A stretch of 64,000 nt of DNA from Haemophilus parainfluenzae ATCC 33392 (GTDB lineage: Bacteria > Pseudomonadota > Gammaproteobacteria > Enterobacterales > Pasteurellaceae), in contig NZ_CP133470.1 in NCBI RefSeq assembly GCF_031191205.1, positions 565,501 to 629,500 on the forward strand. The letters are read 5' to 3'. The position numbers and the translations under genes are program-made. How positions within the stretch are numbered: the first letter of the stretch is position 1; each line of letters opens with the position of its first letter. Positions 1 to 10,800 of this stretch are shown here, piece after piece. Under the pieces are notes generated by a model. The model was given only the letters and a program-made list of their open reading frames with translations. It was not told the DNA's origin and searched no databases.

Positions 1-141
1 TATTTATAACAAAAAATAAAAAATCTCATTCTATGTCCTACAAACTCATTATGATTAATTATAAAGTCATTCAAATAACATTTGAAAAAGCAAGCAATTA
101 GTATTACTCTAATAAATAAAGTAAAAAATGGATGTTCAGGC

Positions 142-1347
142 ATGATGAAATATCAAGATTATAGTTATGAGAATCTTGTAAAATTTGAGAATTACATAAC
201 CGACTCACCAAAAACAATTCTTGCAAGAAAAATATATAACTCATACATAATAGAAGATGCAATATCAATTTTAGGGGAAAAAATTGATAATTTATTAAAA
301 ATAAATAATAAAAACAATAAAGATATCATCACTGTAAAGTCAAATAGATACAAATTTTCATTTGATATTTTGCAAAAACAAACAATAAAAAACTTAATTA
401 GATGCAGTCCCACAACTTACTTATTTGATAGAAATTTAATAATAAGAAGGTTAAAACTAATTCTACAAGCAGGGGGGGATTTTTATATTCACAAAATAGA
501 CATAGAGTCATTTTATGAAAGCTTTGATAAGAACCTTATAATTGAAAATATAGTTAAAATAAAAGAGCTATCTCCAGTATCAAAAAATTTACTATCTAAT
601 ATAATTAGTTTTTCACCATCTGGATTACCAAGAGGATTAGCAATAAGCAGCACATTATCAGATATATTAATGAATGAGTTTGATAGAAATATAATGCTTA
701 ATGATAATATTTTTTTCTATTCTAGATTTGTTGATGACATAATAATCATATCATCTAAAAATTTCGAAACTATAAATCTCATAGATATACTCTTAAAAGA
801 ATTACCAAATTTAAAATTAAATAAATCTAAATCTTTAACATTACATCACTCAAAAAAAAATAATGAAAGTCTTGAGTTTAATTACCTTGGATATCTATTC
901 AAGAAAAAACCAATAGAAAATGGAGGAAGTAAGTTAATCATAGACATATCAGATAACAAAATAAAGAAAATTAAAACAAGAATAGTCAAGTCCTTACTGG
1001 ATTACAATAAGAGTAAAGATAAAGATCTCCTAATTCAAAGAATTAAATTTCTTTCTTGCTCTTATAAACTATATATAATTAGAGATGGAAGACATATAAA
1101 TTCAGGAATTAGATTTAATTATCCGGAAATAACTGATACAACCCCTAATTCATTAAAAAACATTGACCAGTTTTTCAAGTCATTGATACTAGGAAAAAAT
1201 AAAAGAATAGGAATGATTGTAAATGATAAAAAACTTAAGAATACATTATTATCTATGTCATTTTTAAAATTTTATAAAAATAAAACCTTTTTCAAATTTA
1301 GCATTAATGAAATAAATAAAATAAAAGAGTGTTGGAAAAATGAATAA
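142..1347 (+). CDS. drt3a: Drt3a-like antiphage reverse transcriptase (UG3-type)
   Basis: Small stand-alone reverse transcriptase of about 401 residues. Visible RT motifs, numbered from this start: motif A with Asp120 (K-I-D-I-E-S-F), a G-L-P-R-G-L motif near 161-166, and the catalytic F-V-D-D at 196-199, so the enzyme looks active. There is no maturase, endonuclease or integrase domain. It overlaps the next RT gene by 8 nt and an ncRNA follows that gene; this two-RT-plus-ncRNA layout is the definition of DRT type 3, where Drt3a is the UG3 member. A TTG 60 nt upstream is open in frame but has no ribosome site; ATG codons at 142 and 145 follow an AGG at 138-140, and 145 has the better spacing. 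The gene is extremely AT-rich, lacks uptake signals and carries a G7 run at 472-478. Inferred role: DNA synthesis on the ncRNA template during phage infection. The family call comes from architecture and motifs, not from an alignment. Confidence 0.8.
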   Translation: MMKYQDYSYENLVKFENYITDSPKTILARKIYNSYIIEDAISILGEKIDNLLKINNKNNKDIITVKSNRYKFSFDILQKQTIKNLIRCSPTTYLFDRNLIIRRLKLILQAGGDFYIHKIDIESFYESFDKNLIIENIVKIKELSPVSKNLLSNIISFSPSGLPRGLAISSTLSDILMNEFDRNIMLNDNIFFYSRFVDDIIIISSKNFETINLIDILLKELPNLKLNKSKSLTLHHSKKNNESLEFNYLGYLFKKKPIENGGSKLIIDISDNKIKKIKTRIVKSLLDYNKSKDKDLLIQRIKFLSCSYKLYIIRDGRHINSGIRFNYPEITDTTPNSLKNIDQFFKSLILGKNKRIGMIVNDKKLKNTLLSMSFLKFYKNKTFFKFSINEINKIKECWKNE

Positions 1348-3196
1348 AATATACGTAAAAAGAAATGATAAATATAGAGCCATATTAACAGAAACAACAC
1401 CATCAGAAACTCCAATCATATTTTCAAATGAAGGGCTATATAAGTTATTAAAAATAAGTAAGAACAATCAAACTAAAACAGTAAGCATTGAAGATATCAT
1501 AGATCAAAAACCAACAAAACCATTTAAATATTATATAAAAAAAGATGATTCAGATTTTAGAATAATATCATTACTACACCCATCATCGCAAATTAAACTA
1601 TCAAAGTTCATTTATGAGAACCAAGATTTAATAACATACTATTGCAACCAAAGTGACATATCTATAAGATACCCATACAAACAAACATCTAGTTTTTATA
1701 TTAAAAATAAAAACCTAGAGAATATATATAAATTAAAGGGGGAAAATAAATCATCCTACAATATTGATATTTACTCTCTCTACTCTCCATCTTTTTTCTC
1801 TTATAAAAAATATGATAGGATATATAAGTTTATAAACTCTAAAGAATTTGTAAATCTAGAATCGAGATTTGGCAACCTAATTACAATAGACATAGCAAAA
1901 TGTTTTCATTGTATATACACCCATAGCATATCATGGGCTACGAAGAATAAAGAGTATATAAAAAATAATTTAGGAGTAAAACATTTCTCTGATAAATTTG
2001 ACATTGCTATCAGAGAAGGAAATTATAATGAAACTCACGGAATCCCTATTGGACCAGAAATAAGCAGAATTTTTGCAGAAATAATACTTCAAAGAATAGA
2101 TAAAAATATCATATCTTCATTAAAAAGAAATAATATCACATATAACAAAGACTATGTAATAAGAAGATATGTAGATGACCTATATATATTCTCAAAAAAT
2201 AAAAAAATTCTTAATGATGTTAAAAACTCTGTTATATATGAATTATCCTTATATAATCTTCACATAAATAAGAATAAAACTAAAGAATCAGAAAGGCCAT
2301 TTATAACAAGTAAAAGCATGGCCATTCAAGATTTGTATAATATAATCAATGAGCTATCAGTAGATTTTATAGCATCAATTTTAAATCATGATCGATATAA
2401 AATAAGATTTATCGAAAGAGTAAAGACAATTCTAAAACGAAACAACCTAAGATATCATGATATAAACTCATTCATTATTTCTGCTCTATCAAAAAGGCTT
2501 AGAAAATATATATCAAACAATACTCATAAAATTAATAGCAAAGCTATAAACATGATATTTGAAATAAATTTCTATCTATTTTCAATATATAGCAATGCCA
2601 ATATAGGAAATGTATTATGCGGTGATATATTGCATATATATGAAAACTATAAACGTATAGAAAATATAAACACAATAACGCTAAATCTATATCAAATAAT
2701 TTACAATCTAAAAGACCTTATAAATAAAGATGACCCTATTCCAATAGAATATATGAATATTATTCTAATGACAAAAATATTTAATAAAGAATTCAGACTT
2801 CCACCTGAATTTATAAAAGAAACATTATTAAGTAAAGGAGATAAGTCTGACTATTTCAGCATAATTTCTGCTGTTTTTTACCTAGAAAACAATGATAAAA
2901 ATCTAACTAAGGAGATTATAAATATAATTTTTCAAAAAATAAAAAATGAAGAAAAAAATGCAAATTCATCAGAAATCACTCATTTAATTTTAGATATGGC
3001 ATTCTGCCCATTTATAGAAGATTCTGAAAAAAGAAAAATGCTCAAAGAGCTAGAGGTAGCAGAGAAAAATATTCCTCTTATAATAAGACTTGCTAAAAAA
3101 AATCATTATGCCTTTGTGAACTGGAGAAACTTTAGTGCATATAATATCTTATTTAAAAAAGAATTGGCAAAAAGAATATTGAGGAAATTTTATTAA
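1340..3196 (+). CDS. drt3b: Drt3b-like antiphage reverse transcriptase (UG8-type)
   Basis: Second reverse transcriptase, 618 residues, starting inside the end of drt3a (8-nt overlap, translational coupling likely). The N-terminus carries P-S-E-T-P-I-I-F-S-N at 21-30, a motif I associate with UG/Abi-type RTs. Motif A has Asp184 (I-T-I-D-I-A-K-C-F), a G-I-P-I-G-P motif lies at 234-239, and the catalytic Y-V-D-D is at 277-280. The roughly 300 residues after the RT core are helical-looking and carry no domain I can name. DRT type 3 pairs a UG3 RT (Drt3a) with a UG8 RT (Drt3b); length and order fit. I recall recent work in which Drt3b makes the strand complementary to the Drt3a product without a nucleic-acid template, but that is memory, not something this sequence shows. 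AT-rich like its partner, intact, no uptake signal. Confidence 0.78.
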   Translation: MNKIYVKRNDKYRAILTETTPSETPIIFSNEGLYKLLKISKNNQTKTVSIEDIIDQKPTKPFKYYIKKDDSDFRIISLLHPSSQIKLSKFIYENQDLITYYCNQSDISIRYPYKQTSSFYIKNKNLENIYKLKGENKSSYNIDIYSLYSPSFFSYKKYDRIYKFINSKEFVNLESRFGNLITIDIAKCFHCIYTHSISWATKNKEYIKNNLGVKHFSDKFDIAIREGNYNETHGIPIGPEISRIFAEIILQRIDKNIISSLKRNNITYNKDYVIRRYVDDLYIFSKNKKILNDVKNSVIYELSLYNLHINKNKTKESERPFITSKSMAIQDLYNIINELSVDFIASILNHDRYKIRFIERVKTILKRNNLRYHDINSFIISALSKRLRKYISNNTHKINSKAINMIFEINFYLFSIYSNANIGNVLCGDILHIYENYKRIENINTITLNLYQIIYNLKDLINKDDPIPIEYMNIILMTKIFNKEFRLPPEFIKETLLSKGDKSDYFSIISAVFYLENNDKNLTKEIINIIFQKIKNEEKNANSSEITHLILDMAFCPFIEDSEKRKMLKELEVAEKNIPLIIRLAKKNHYAFVNWRNFSAYNILFKKELAKRILRKFY

Positions 3197-3208
3197 AAAG
3201 TTTATAAT
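3179..3208 (+). promoter_or_regulatory. Probable promoter of the DRT3 ncRNA
   Basis: TTGAGG at 3179-3184 and a perfect TATAAT at 3203-3208 are separated by 18 nt. The promoter straddles the last codons of drt3b, so the RNA can be made independently of the two RT genes. The start of transcription would be near 3215. Confidence 0.6.
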
Positions 3209-3214
3209 AGCAAG

Positions 3215-3376
3215 GCTAGTATGACTTCAACTTTATCAAGTTTCGCTATCATATGTTTCGCATGCAAATATGCATATGGTAGTGCTCTTCTAGGTAGATT
3301 AGTATTATATATCACCAGAATGATTCCACACACACAGTCGCTAGCTGAAAAGAGCTTAATATTTTAAGCTCTTTTC
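3215..3376 (+). ncRNA. DRT3-associated structured ncRNA with CA-repeat template
   Basis: Non-coding stretch of about 160 nt between drt3b and rpoC with three marks of a real RNA gene: a sigma70-type promoter just upstream, a hairpin (CTATCATATG at 3246-3255 pairing with CATATGGTAG at 3273-3282, one G-U) and a 12-bp terminator at its end. Between them lies CACACACACA at 3327-3336, in a predicted single-stranded part. DRT type 3 systems carry an ncRNA, and I recall an ACACAC template in it that Drt3a copies into alternating GT DNA; this tract fits that exactly. The ends are inferred from promoter and terminator. No open reading frame of note is present. Confidence 0.72.
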
Positions 3377-3381
3377 TCTTT
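3348..3381 (+). terminator. Intrinsic terminator of the DRT3 ncRNA
   Basis: Perfect 12-bp stem AAAAGAGCTTAA (3348-3359) / TTAAGCTCTTTT (3364-3375) with a 4-nt loop, followed by CTCTTTAT. It closes the ncRNA and insulates it from rpoC. Confidence 0.75.
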
Positions 3382-3400
3382 ATACTGATATATATACAAC

Positions 3401-3430
3401 AAAAAAGCCTCTTACGAGGCTTTTTTCTTT
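3401..3430 (-). terminator. rpoC terminator (end of rplJL-rpoBC operon)
   Basis: Perfect 11-bp stem AAAAAAGCCTC (3401-3411) / GAGGCTTTTTT (3416-3426) with loop TTAC and U-runs on both strands. It lies 15 nt past the rpoC stop and would work in both directions, so it also blocks read-through from the DRT3 side. Confidence 0.85.
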
Positions 3431-3444
3431 TTATTAATTAGCGA

Positions 3445-6400
3445 TTATTCTGCATCATCTGCCATATTAAGCATTTCGGCTAAGTTAGTTGTTGCATCAT
3501 CTGCTGTCATAACGAATTCATCAGCAATTGCTGCCTCATCGTCTTCAGACAATTTAATTACAACATCGTCTACAATACGTTTTTTGTGACGACTTTGGTG
3601 ATACGCAAAACCAGTACCAGCAGGGATTAAACGACCTACGATTACGTTCTCTTTCAAGCCTCGTAATTCATCACGTTTACCCGCCACCGCTGCTTCAGTA
3701 AGCACGCGAGTGGTTTCTTGGAACGATGCCGCAGAAATGAAGGATTCTGTCGCCAATGACGCTTTGGTAATACCAAGTAACTCACGTTCGAATTCAACTG
3801 GTGGTTTACCTTCCGCTTCACGTTTACGGTTCACAATTTTCACGCGAGCTACTTCAACTTGTTCCCCTTCGAGGAATTCGCTGTCATAAGCTTTCGTAAT
3901 GACTGCTTTACGTAACATTTGACGTACGATAACTTCGATGTGCTTATCGTTAATTTTTACCCCTTGTAAGCGGTAAACTTCTTGCACTTCGTTCACGATA
4001 TATTCAGTTACAGCACGAACACCACGTAAACGTAAGATATCGTGCGGAGTTTCTGCACCATCAGAAATCACGTCACCACGTTCTACCATCTCACCTTCAA
4101 ATACGTTGAGCTGACGCCATTTTGGAATCATTTCTTCGTAGATTTCACCTTCAGTTGGGGTGATTAACAAGCGACGTTTACCTTTGGTTTCTTTACCGAA
4201 GGACACGATACCTGAAATTTCAGCCAAGATTGCAGGCTCTTTCGGTTTACGAGCTTCGAATAAATCAGCAACGCGTGGAAGACCACCGGTAATATCTTTA
4301 GTACCCACAGATTCTTGTGGAATACGTGCAAGTGGTTCACCCACTTTCACTTCCGCACCGTCATCTAAACTAACGATTGCTTTACCTGGTAAGAAGTATT
4401 GCGCAATAACGTCAGTTTCAGGTAAGAAGATATCGTTACCTTTTGCATCAACTAATTTAATAGTTGGACGTAAATCTTTACCTGCTGTTGCACGTTCACC
4501 CACGTCTTGTACCACGATAGAAGAAAGACCGGTTAATTCATCCGTTTGACGGGTTACAGTTAAACCATCCACGATATCAACGAATTTCACAAAACCAGAT
4601 ACTTCAGAGACAACTGGCATTGTATGAGGATCCCAGTTTGCCACTGTTTCACCCGCTGATACTTCTTGACCATCTGCTTTATTCAACACAGTACCGTAAG
4701 GCACTTTATAGTGTTCTTTCGTACGACCAAATTCATCTGTAACGGTTAATTCGGTATTACGAGAAGTTAAAACTAATTTACCTTCGTCATTAACAACGAA
4801 TTTCGCGTTAGCAAGGTGTAAAGTACCGTTGTTTTTGATTTGTACGCTAGATTCTTTCGCTGCCGCAGAAGCTGCACCACCGATGTGGAACGTACGCATG
4901 GTTAACTGTGTACCTGGCTCACCGATAGATTGAGCAGCGATAACACCCACTGCTTCACCTTGGTTGATGAGGTGACCACGCGCTAAGTCACGACCGTAAC
5001 ATTTCGCACAAACACCGAAGTCAGTATCACAAGTTACAACAGAACGTACTTTTACGCTGTCCACTGAGTTTGCATCTAACACATCACAAAGTTTTTCATC
5101 TAATAAGGTGTTACGTGCAATTAAGACTTCTTCTGTACCTGGTTTATACACATCTTCAGCCACAACACGACCTAACACTAATTCGCGAAGTGGAACTTTC
5201 TCATCGCCACCTTCGATTAATGGAGTCATGACTAAACCTTCGTGCGTACCACAGTCATCTTCAACGATCACTAAGTCTTGTGCTACGTCAACTAAACGAC
5301 GAGTTAAGTAACCAGAGTTTGCTGTTTTTAATGCGGTATCCGCCAAACCTTTACGCGCACCGTGGGTTGAAATAAAGTACTGAAGTACGTTCAAACCTTC
5401 ACGGAAGTTCGCTGTAATTGGAGTTTCGATGATCGAACCATCTGGACGCGCCATCAAACCACGCATACCTGCTAACTGACGAATCTGAGCTGCAGAACCA
5501 CGCGCACCAGAATCAGCCATCATAAAGATACTGTTGAAAGAAGCTTGTTTCTCAGGATTACCTTCACGGTTGATAACTTCTTCCTGAGATAAGTTTTCCA
5601 TCATTGCTTTCGCTACACGCTCATTTGCTGCAGCCCAAATATCGATGACTTTGTTATAACGCTCACCCGCTGTTACAAGACCAGATTGGAACTGTTCTTG
5701 AATTTCTGCCACTTCAGCTTCCGCTGCAGAAATAATTTCGTATTTTTTCTCTGGGATAACCATATCGTCGATACCCACAGAAGAACCTGAACGTGCAGCA
5801 TAAGCAAAACCGGTATACATAATATGGTCAGCAAACATTACTGCTTCTTTCAAACCTAAACGACGATAAGCTTCGTTGATAAGTTTAGAAATTGCTTTTT
5901 TACCTAATGTTTGGTTAAACAATGAATAAGGCATACCTTTTGGCGCGATCATCCATAAGATTGCACGACCGATAGTGGTATCGGTTAATGTGGTTTTCTC
6001 TTCGAATTCGCCAGCTTCATTTTTCACATATTCAGTAATACGTACTTTAACGCGAGAATGTAATTCTGCTTCACCTGTGCGATATGCTTTTTCAGCTTCG
6101 CGCGGATCTTGCAATAACATGCCTTCACCTTTACCGTTCACTTTTTCACGGGTCATATAGTAAAGACCCAACACCACGTCTTGTGATGGAACGATAATAG
6201 GATCACCGTTTGCTGGTGAAAGTACGTTGTTGGTCGACATCATTAACGCACGCGCTTCTAACTGCGCTTCAAGTGTTAATGGTACGTGAACCGCCATTTG
6301 GTCACCATCGAAGTCCGCGTTGAACGCCGCACAAACAAGTGGGTGTAACTGGATTGCTTTACCTTCGATTAGAAGTGGTTCAAACGCTTGGATACCTAAA

Positions 6401-7695
6401 CGGTGAAGTGTCGGTGCACGGTTCAATAGAATTGGGTGCTCACGAATAACTTCTGCCAAAATATCCCAAACGATCGCGTCTTCACGCTCAACCATTTTCT
6501 TAGCCGCTTTAATCGTCGTTGCATAACCACGGCTTTCTAATTTTGCATAGATAAACGGACGGAATAATTCCAATGCCATTTTCTTCGGTAAACCACATTG
6601 GTGTAAGTGCAAGTATGGACCTACAGTGATTACAGAACGGCCTGAATAGTCAACACGTTTACCTAATAAGTTTTGACGGAAACGACCTTGTTTACCTTTG
6701 ATCATATCCGCAAGTGATTTCAATGGACGACGGTTAGAACCCGTAATCGCACGACCACGGCGACCATTATCTAATAACGCATCAACAGATTCTTGTAACA
6801 TACGTTTTTCGTTGCGCACGATAATATCTGGTGCGATTAAATCTAATAAACGTTTTAAACGGTTGTTACGGTTGATCACGCGACGATATAGATCGTTTAA
6901 GTCAGAAGTTGCAAAACGGCCACCATCTAATGGTACTAACGGACGTAAATCTGGTGGAAGTACTGGTAATACAGTCATTACCATCCACTCTGGTTTATTA
7001 CCAGACTGTTGGAACGCTTCTAATAATTTTAAGCGTTTAGTGATTTTCTTACGTTTTGTTTCAGAGTTAGTTTCTTGTAACTCTTCACGTAATTTTTCAC
7101 ATTCCACTTCAAGATCAATACCTTTAAGTAAATCTTGAATTGCTTCAGCACCCATTTTCGCTTCGAATTCATCTTGCCAACGGTCTTCTGCATCAAGGAA
7201 TTGTTCTTCAGTTAATAACTGTCCACGCTCCAAATCGGTCATTCCCGGTTCGGTTACGATGTACATTTCAAAATAAAGCACACGTTCAATATCACGTAAT
7301 GGCATATCTAGTAATAAACCGATACGGGACGGAAGTGATTTTAAAAACCAAATGTGTGCAACTGGACAAGCCAATTCAATGTGGCCCATACGTTCACGAC
7401 GCACTTTAGTTTGTGTTACTTCTACACCACATTTTTCACAAATCACACCACGGTGTTTTAAGCGTTTATATTTACCGCATAAACATTCGTAATCTTTTAC
7501 TGGCCCGAAAATACGTGCACAGAAAAGACCGTCACGCTCAGGTTTGAACGTACGATAGTTGATTGTTTCAGGTTTTTTAACTTCACCAAATGACCAAGAA
7601 CGGATCATGTCTGGAGAAGCTAACCCAATTTTAATCACATCAAAATCTTCACTGGTTTTTGATTGTGCTTTTAAAAACTTAACTAAGTCTTTCAC
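3445..7695 (-). CDS. rpoC: DNA-directed RNA polymerase subunit beta'
   Basis: Largest core subunit of RNA polymerase, 1416 residues, full length. The N-terminal zinc site is intact (Cys71, Cys73, Cys86, Cys89). The catalytic N-A-D-F-D-G-D loop that holds the active-site Mg2+ is present near residue 460, and the second zinc cluster ([11 protein letters not shown]) lies in the C-terminal half. The start follows a GGAG-type ribosome site. It is the last gene of rplJ-rplL-rpoB-rpoC and ends in a strong bidirectional terminator next to the DRT3 island. No uptake signal lies inside the gene, as expected for a tightly constrained sequence. Confidence 0.99.
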   Translation of the reverse strand: MKDLVKFLKAQSKTSEDFDVIKIGLASPDMIRSWSFGEVKKPETINYRTFKPERDGLFCARIFGPVKDYECLCGKYKRLKHRGVICEKCGVEVTQTKVRRERMGHIELACPVAHIWFLKSLPSRIGLLLDMPLRDIERVLYFEMYIVTEPGMTDLERGQLLTEEQFLDAEDRWQDEFEAKMGAEAIQDLLKGIDLEVECEKLREELQETNSETKRKKITKRLKLLEAFQQSGNKPEWMVMTVLPVLPPDLRPLVPLDGGRFATSDLNDLYRRVINRNNRLKRLLDLIAPDIIVRNEKRMLQESVDALLDNGRRGRAITGSNRRPLKSLADMIKGKQGRFRQNLLGKRVDYSGRSVITVGPYLHLHQCGLPKKMALELFRPFIYAKLESRGYATTIKAAKKMVEREDAIVWDILAEVIREHPILLNRAPTLHRLGIQAFEPLLIEGKAIQLHPLVCAAFNADFDGDQMAVHVPLTLEAQLEARALMMSTNNVLSPANGDPIIVPSQDVVLGLYYMTREKVNGKGEGMLLQDPREAEKAYRTGEAELHSRVKVRITEYVKNEAGEFEEKTTLTDTTIGRAILWMIAPKGMPYSLFNQTLGKKAISKLINEAYRRLGLKEAVMFADHIMYTGFAYAARSGSSVGIDDMVIPEKKYEIISAAEAEVAEIQEQFQSGLVTAGERYNKVIDIWAAANERVAKAMMENLSQEEVINREGNPEKQASFNSIFMMADSGARGSAAQIRQLAGMRGLMARPDGSIIETPITANFREGLNVLQYFISTHGARKGLADTALKTANSGYLTRRLVDVAQDLVIVEDDCGTHEGLVMTPLIEGGDEKVPLRELVLGRVVAEDVYKPGTEEVLIARNTLLDEKLCDVLDANSVDSVKVRSVVTCDTDFGVCAKCYGRDLARGHLINQGEAVGVIAAQSIGEPGTQLTMRTFHIGGAASAAAKESSVQIKNNGTLHLANAKFVVNDEGKLVLTSRNTELTVTDEFGRTKEHYKVPYGTVLNKADGQEVSAGETVANWDPHTMPVVSEVSGFVKFVDIVDGLTVTRQTDELTGLSSIVVQDVGERATAGKDLRPTIKLVDAKGNDIFLPETDVIAQYFLPGKAIVSLDDGAEVKVGEPLARIPQESVGTKDITGGLPRVADLFEARKPKEPAILAEISGIVSFGKETKGKRRLLITPTEGEIYEEMIPKWRQLNVFEGEMVERGDVISDGAETPHDILRLRGVRAVTEYIVNEVQEVYRLQGVKINDKHIEVIVRQMLRKAVITKAYDSEFLEGEQVEVARVKIVNRKREAEGKPPVEFERELLGITKASLATESFISAASFQETTRVLTEAAVAGKRDELRGLKENVIVGRLIPAGTGFAYHQSRHKKRIVDDVVIKLSEDDEAAIADEFVMTADDATTNLAEMLNMADDAE

Positions 7696-7726
7696 AAATA
7701 GTCTCCTGTCGGAGTTAAGGGTTTCA

Positions 7727-7764
7727 AAGTGCGGTCAAAAATATTTTGTTTTTTAACCGCACTT
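7727..7764 (-). repeat. Inverted uptake-signal pair in the rpoB-rpoC spacer
   Basis: AAGTGCGGT (7727-7735) faces ACCGCACTT (7756-7764), extended by A/T runs, giving a stem of about 15 bp. On the transcribed (minus) strand no U-run follows, so it is probably not an efficient terminator inside this essential operon. A second stem-loop, CTTCCCC / GGGGAAG (7784-7806), lies closer to rpoB. Confidence 0.7.
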
Positions 7765-7819
7765 CGGCGATTTCTTCCTTTTGCTTCCCCCGCTGTACAG
7801 GGGAAGACCGGTTTGTCGA

Positions 7820-10800
7820 TTACTCTTCGTCTAACTCGATATTCAAACCAAGTGAACGGATTTCTTTCATAATCACGTTGAAAGATTCCGGTGTACCCGG
7901 ATCCATTTGTTGGTTGCCACCGACGATGTTTTTATACATCTTCGTACGACCATTCACATCATCGGATTTCACGGTTAACATTTCTTGTAAGGTGTAAGCT
8001 GCACCGTATGCTTCAAGTGCCCATACCTCCATCTCACCGAAACGTTGACCACCGAATTGTGCTTTACCACCAAGTGGTTGTTGAGTAACAAGACTATAAG
8101 AACCAGTTGAACGAGCATGCATTTTGTCATCAACTAAGTGGTTCAATTTGAGCATGTACATATAACCTACGGTTACTGGACGCTCGAATTTCTCACCAGT
8201 ACGACCATCGTATAACGTGATCTGACCTGAAGTTGGTAAGCCACCAAGTTTCAACATTTCTTTGATTTCTTGCTCATCCGCACCATCAAATACTGGTGTT
8301 GCTACCGGTAAACCTTTACGTAGGTTTTCTGCTAAACGCATGATTTCGTCATCACTAAAGGTGCTTAAATCCACTTTTTGTGCGCCATGACCTAAATCGT
8401 ATGCTTTTTGCATATAGCCACGAAGTTTCTCAACATCTTGTTTTTGTTTGATCATCGCATTGATTTGATCACCGATACCTTTAGCTGCTAAGCCTAAGTG
8501 GGTTTCTAAGATCTGACCGATGTTCATACGAGATGGTACACCCAGTGGGTTCAATACGATTTCAACCGGTTGACCGTTTTCATCGTATGGCATATCTTCC
8601 ACAGGGTTGATTTTTGAGATAACACCTTTGTTACCATGACGACCCGCCATTTTATCACCTGGTTGGATATGACGTTTCACCGCTAGGTAAACTTTAACCA
8701 CTTTTAACACGCCTGGTGCGAGGTCATCGCCTTTAATGATTTTCTTACGTTTTACTTCAAGTTTGTGTTCAAACTCTTTACGTAATTCTTCATATTGCTC
8801 AGCAAGCTGTTCTAATTGGTTTTGTTTTTCTTCATCTGAAATGGTTTGTTCTAACCATTTGGTGCGATCCATTTTATCTAATTGAGCCGCATCAATACCG
8901 CCAGCGATAAGTACATTACGCACACGAGCAAACAAGCCAGCTTCTAAGATTTCTAATTCATCAGAAAGGTCTTTCTTAGCTTGTTTTAACTGCATTTCTT
9001 CAATTTCTAATGCACGTTTGTCTTTTTCTACGCCATCACGAGTGAAGACTTGAACGTCAATTACAGTACCGCTTACGCTGTTTGGTACACGTAATGAAGA
9101 GTCCTTCACGTCAGATGCTTTTTCACCGAAGATTGCACGTAACAATTTTTCTTCTGGTGTTAATTGCGTTTCGCCTTTAGGGGTTACTTTACCGACTAAG
9201 ATGTCACCACCTTTAACTTCAGCCCCCACATAAACGATACCTGATTCATCCAATTTGCTTAATGCAGATTCACCTACGTTTGGAATATCCGCAGTGATTT
9301 CTTCAGAACCTAATTTAGTATCACGCGCCACACAAGATAATTCTTGAATATGGATTGTCGTGAAGCGGTCTTGTTGTACAACACGCTCAGAAACTAACAT
9401 TGAGTCTTCGAAGTTATAACCGTTCCAAGGCATGAACGCCACACGGATATTTTGACCTAATGCTAATTCACCTAAGTCTGTTGAAGGACCATCTGCTAAC
9501 ACTTCACCACGGTTAATTGGATCGCCTAAATTCACACAAGGAATTTGGTTGATACACGTATTTTGGTTAGAACGGGTGTATTTAATTAAGTTATAAATAT
9601 CGATACCCGCTTCGCCTGCTACGGTTTCGTCTTCATTTACTTTGATAACGATACGAGAAGCATCAACATATTGAACTGTACCACCACGTTTCGCTACAAC
9701 CGCCACGCCTGAGTCAAGTGCGATTGGTTTTTCCATACCTGTACCCACTAACGGCTTATCAGCACGTAAAGTAGGAACCGCTTGACGTTGCATGTTCGCA
9801 CCCATTAAGGCACGGTTCGCATCATCATGCTCTAAGAATGGAATTAACGCTGCTGCCACAGATACAACTTGTTGGGTTGAAACGTCCATATAGTGAATTT
9901 CTTCTGGTTTATAAAGACCTGATTCACCACGTTCACCACGTGCAGTAACGAATGCATCTGTAAAGCGATTGTTCTCATCAAGATTTGAGTTCGCCTGTGC
10001 AATGATGTAGTTTGCTTCATCAATTGCAGATAAATATTCGATTTCTTCGGTTACTTGACCATAAACCACTTTACGATATGGCGTTTCTAAGAAACCATAA
10101 TCGTTAGTACGAGCAAATGCAGAAAGTGAGTTGATCAAACCGATGTTTGGACCTTCAGGTGTTTCGATTGGACATAAACGACCATAGTGGGTGTTATGTA
10201 CGTCACGCACTTCAAAGCCGGCACGTTCACGAGTTAAACCGCCTGGACCTAATGCAGAAATACGACGTTTGTGTGTCACTTCTGATAATGGGTTGTTTTG
10301 GTCCATGAATTGCGAAAGTTGTGAAGAACCAAAGAATTCTTTCACTGCCGCAGAAATTGGTTTTGGATTAATTAAGTCTTGTGGCGTGATCGCATCTAAA
10401 TCACCTAAAGATAAACGCTCTTTAACGGCTCTTTCTACGCGAACTAAACCAATACGGAATTGGTTTTCTGCCATCTCACCCACAGAACGAATACGACGGT
10501 TACCCAAGTGGTCGATATCATCCACTTCACCACGACCATTACGGATATCGATGAGTTTTTTCATCACACGAATGATATCGTCGTTACTTAAAATACCCGT
10601 ACCCTCGCCTTCAGGAATACCTAACGAGCGATTAAACTTCATACGACCTACTGCAGATAAATCATAACGTTCTGCAGAGAAGAATAAGTTATTGAATAAT
10701 GCTTCTGAAGATTCTGGTGTAGGTGGTTCACCTGGACGCATCATACGATAGATTTCATATAATGCACTTACACGATCGTAAGTTGGATCAACACGTAATG

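Noticed and set aside
82..141. TTG start for drt3a giving 20 extra residues
   Set aside because: No ribosome site before 82, whereas AGG precedes the paired ATG codons at 142 and 145; the extra residues look non-conserved. Not fully excluded.
142..3196. Group II intron or retron as the source of the RT genes
   Set aside because: No maturase or endonuclease domain, no intron domain V-like fold, no msr/msd-type RNA; two RTs in tandem with a downstream CA-tract ncRNA fit DRT3 better.
3327..3336. CACACACACA as a phase-variable simple repeat
   Set aside because: It is short, lies in non-coding structured RNA rather than in a gene or promoter spacer, and its position fits an RT template.
6698..7138. 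Open frame opposite rpoC (and similar ones opposite rpoB, rplL, rplJ)
   Set aside because: These are antisense shadows of highly biased essential genes; no ribosome sites and no protein-like features.
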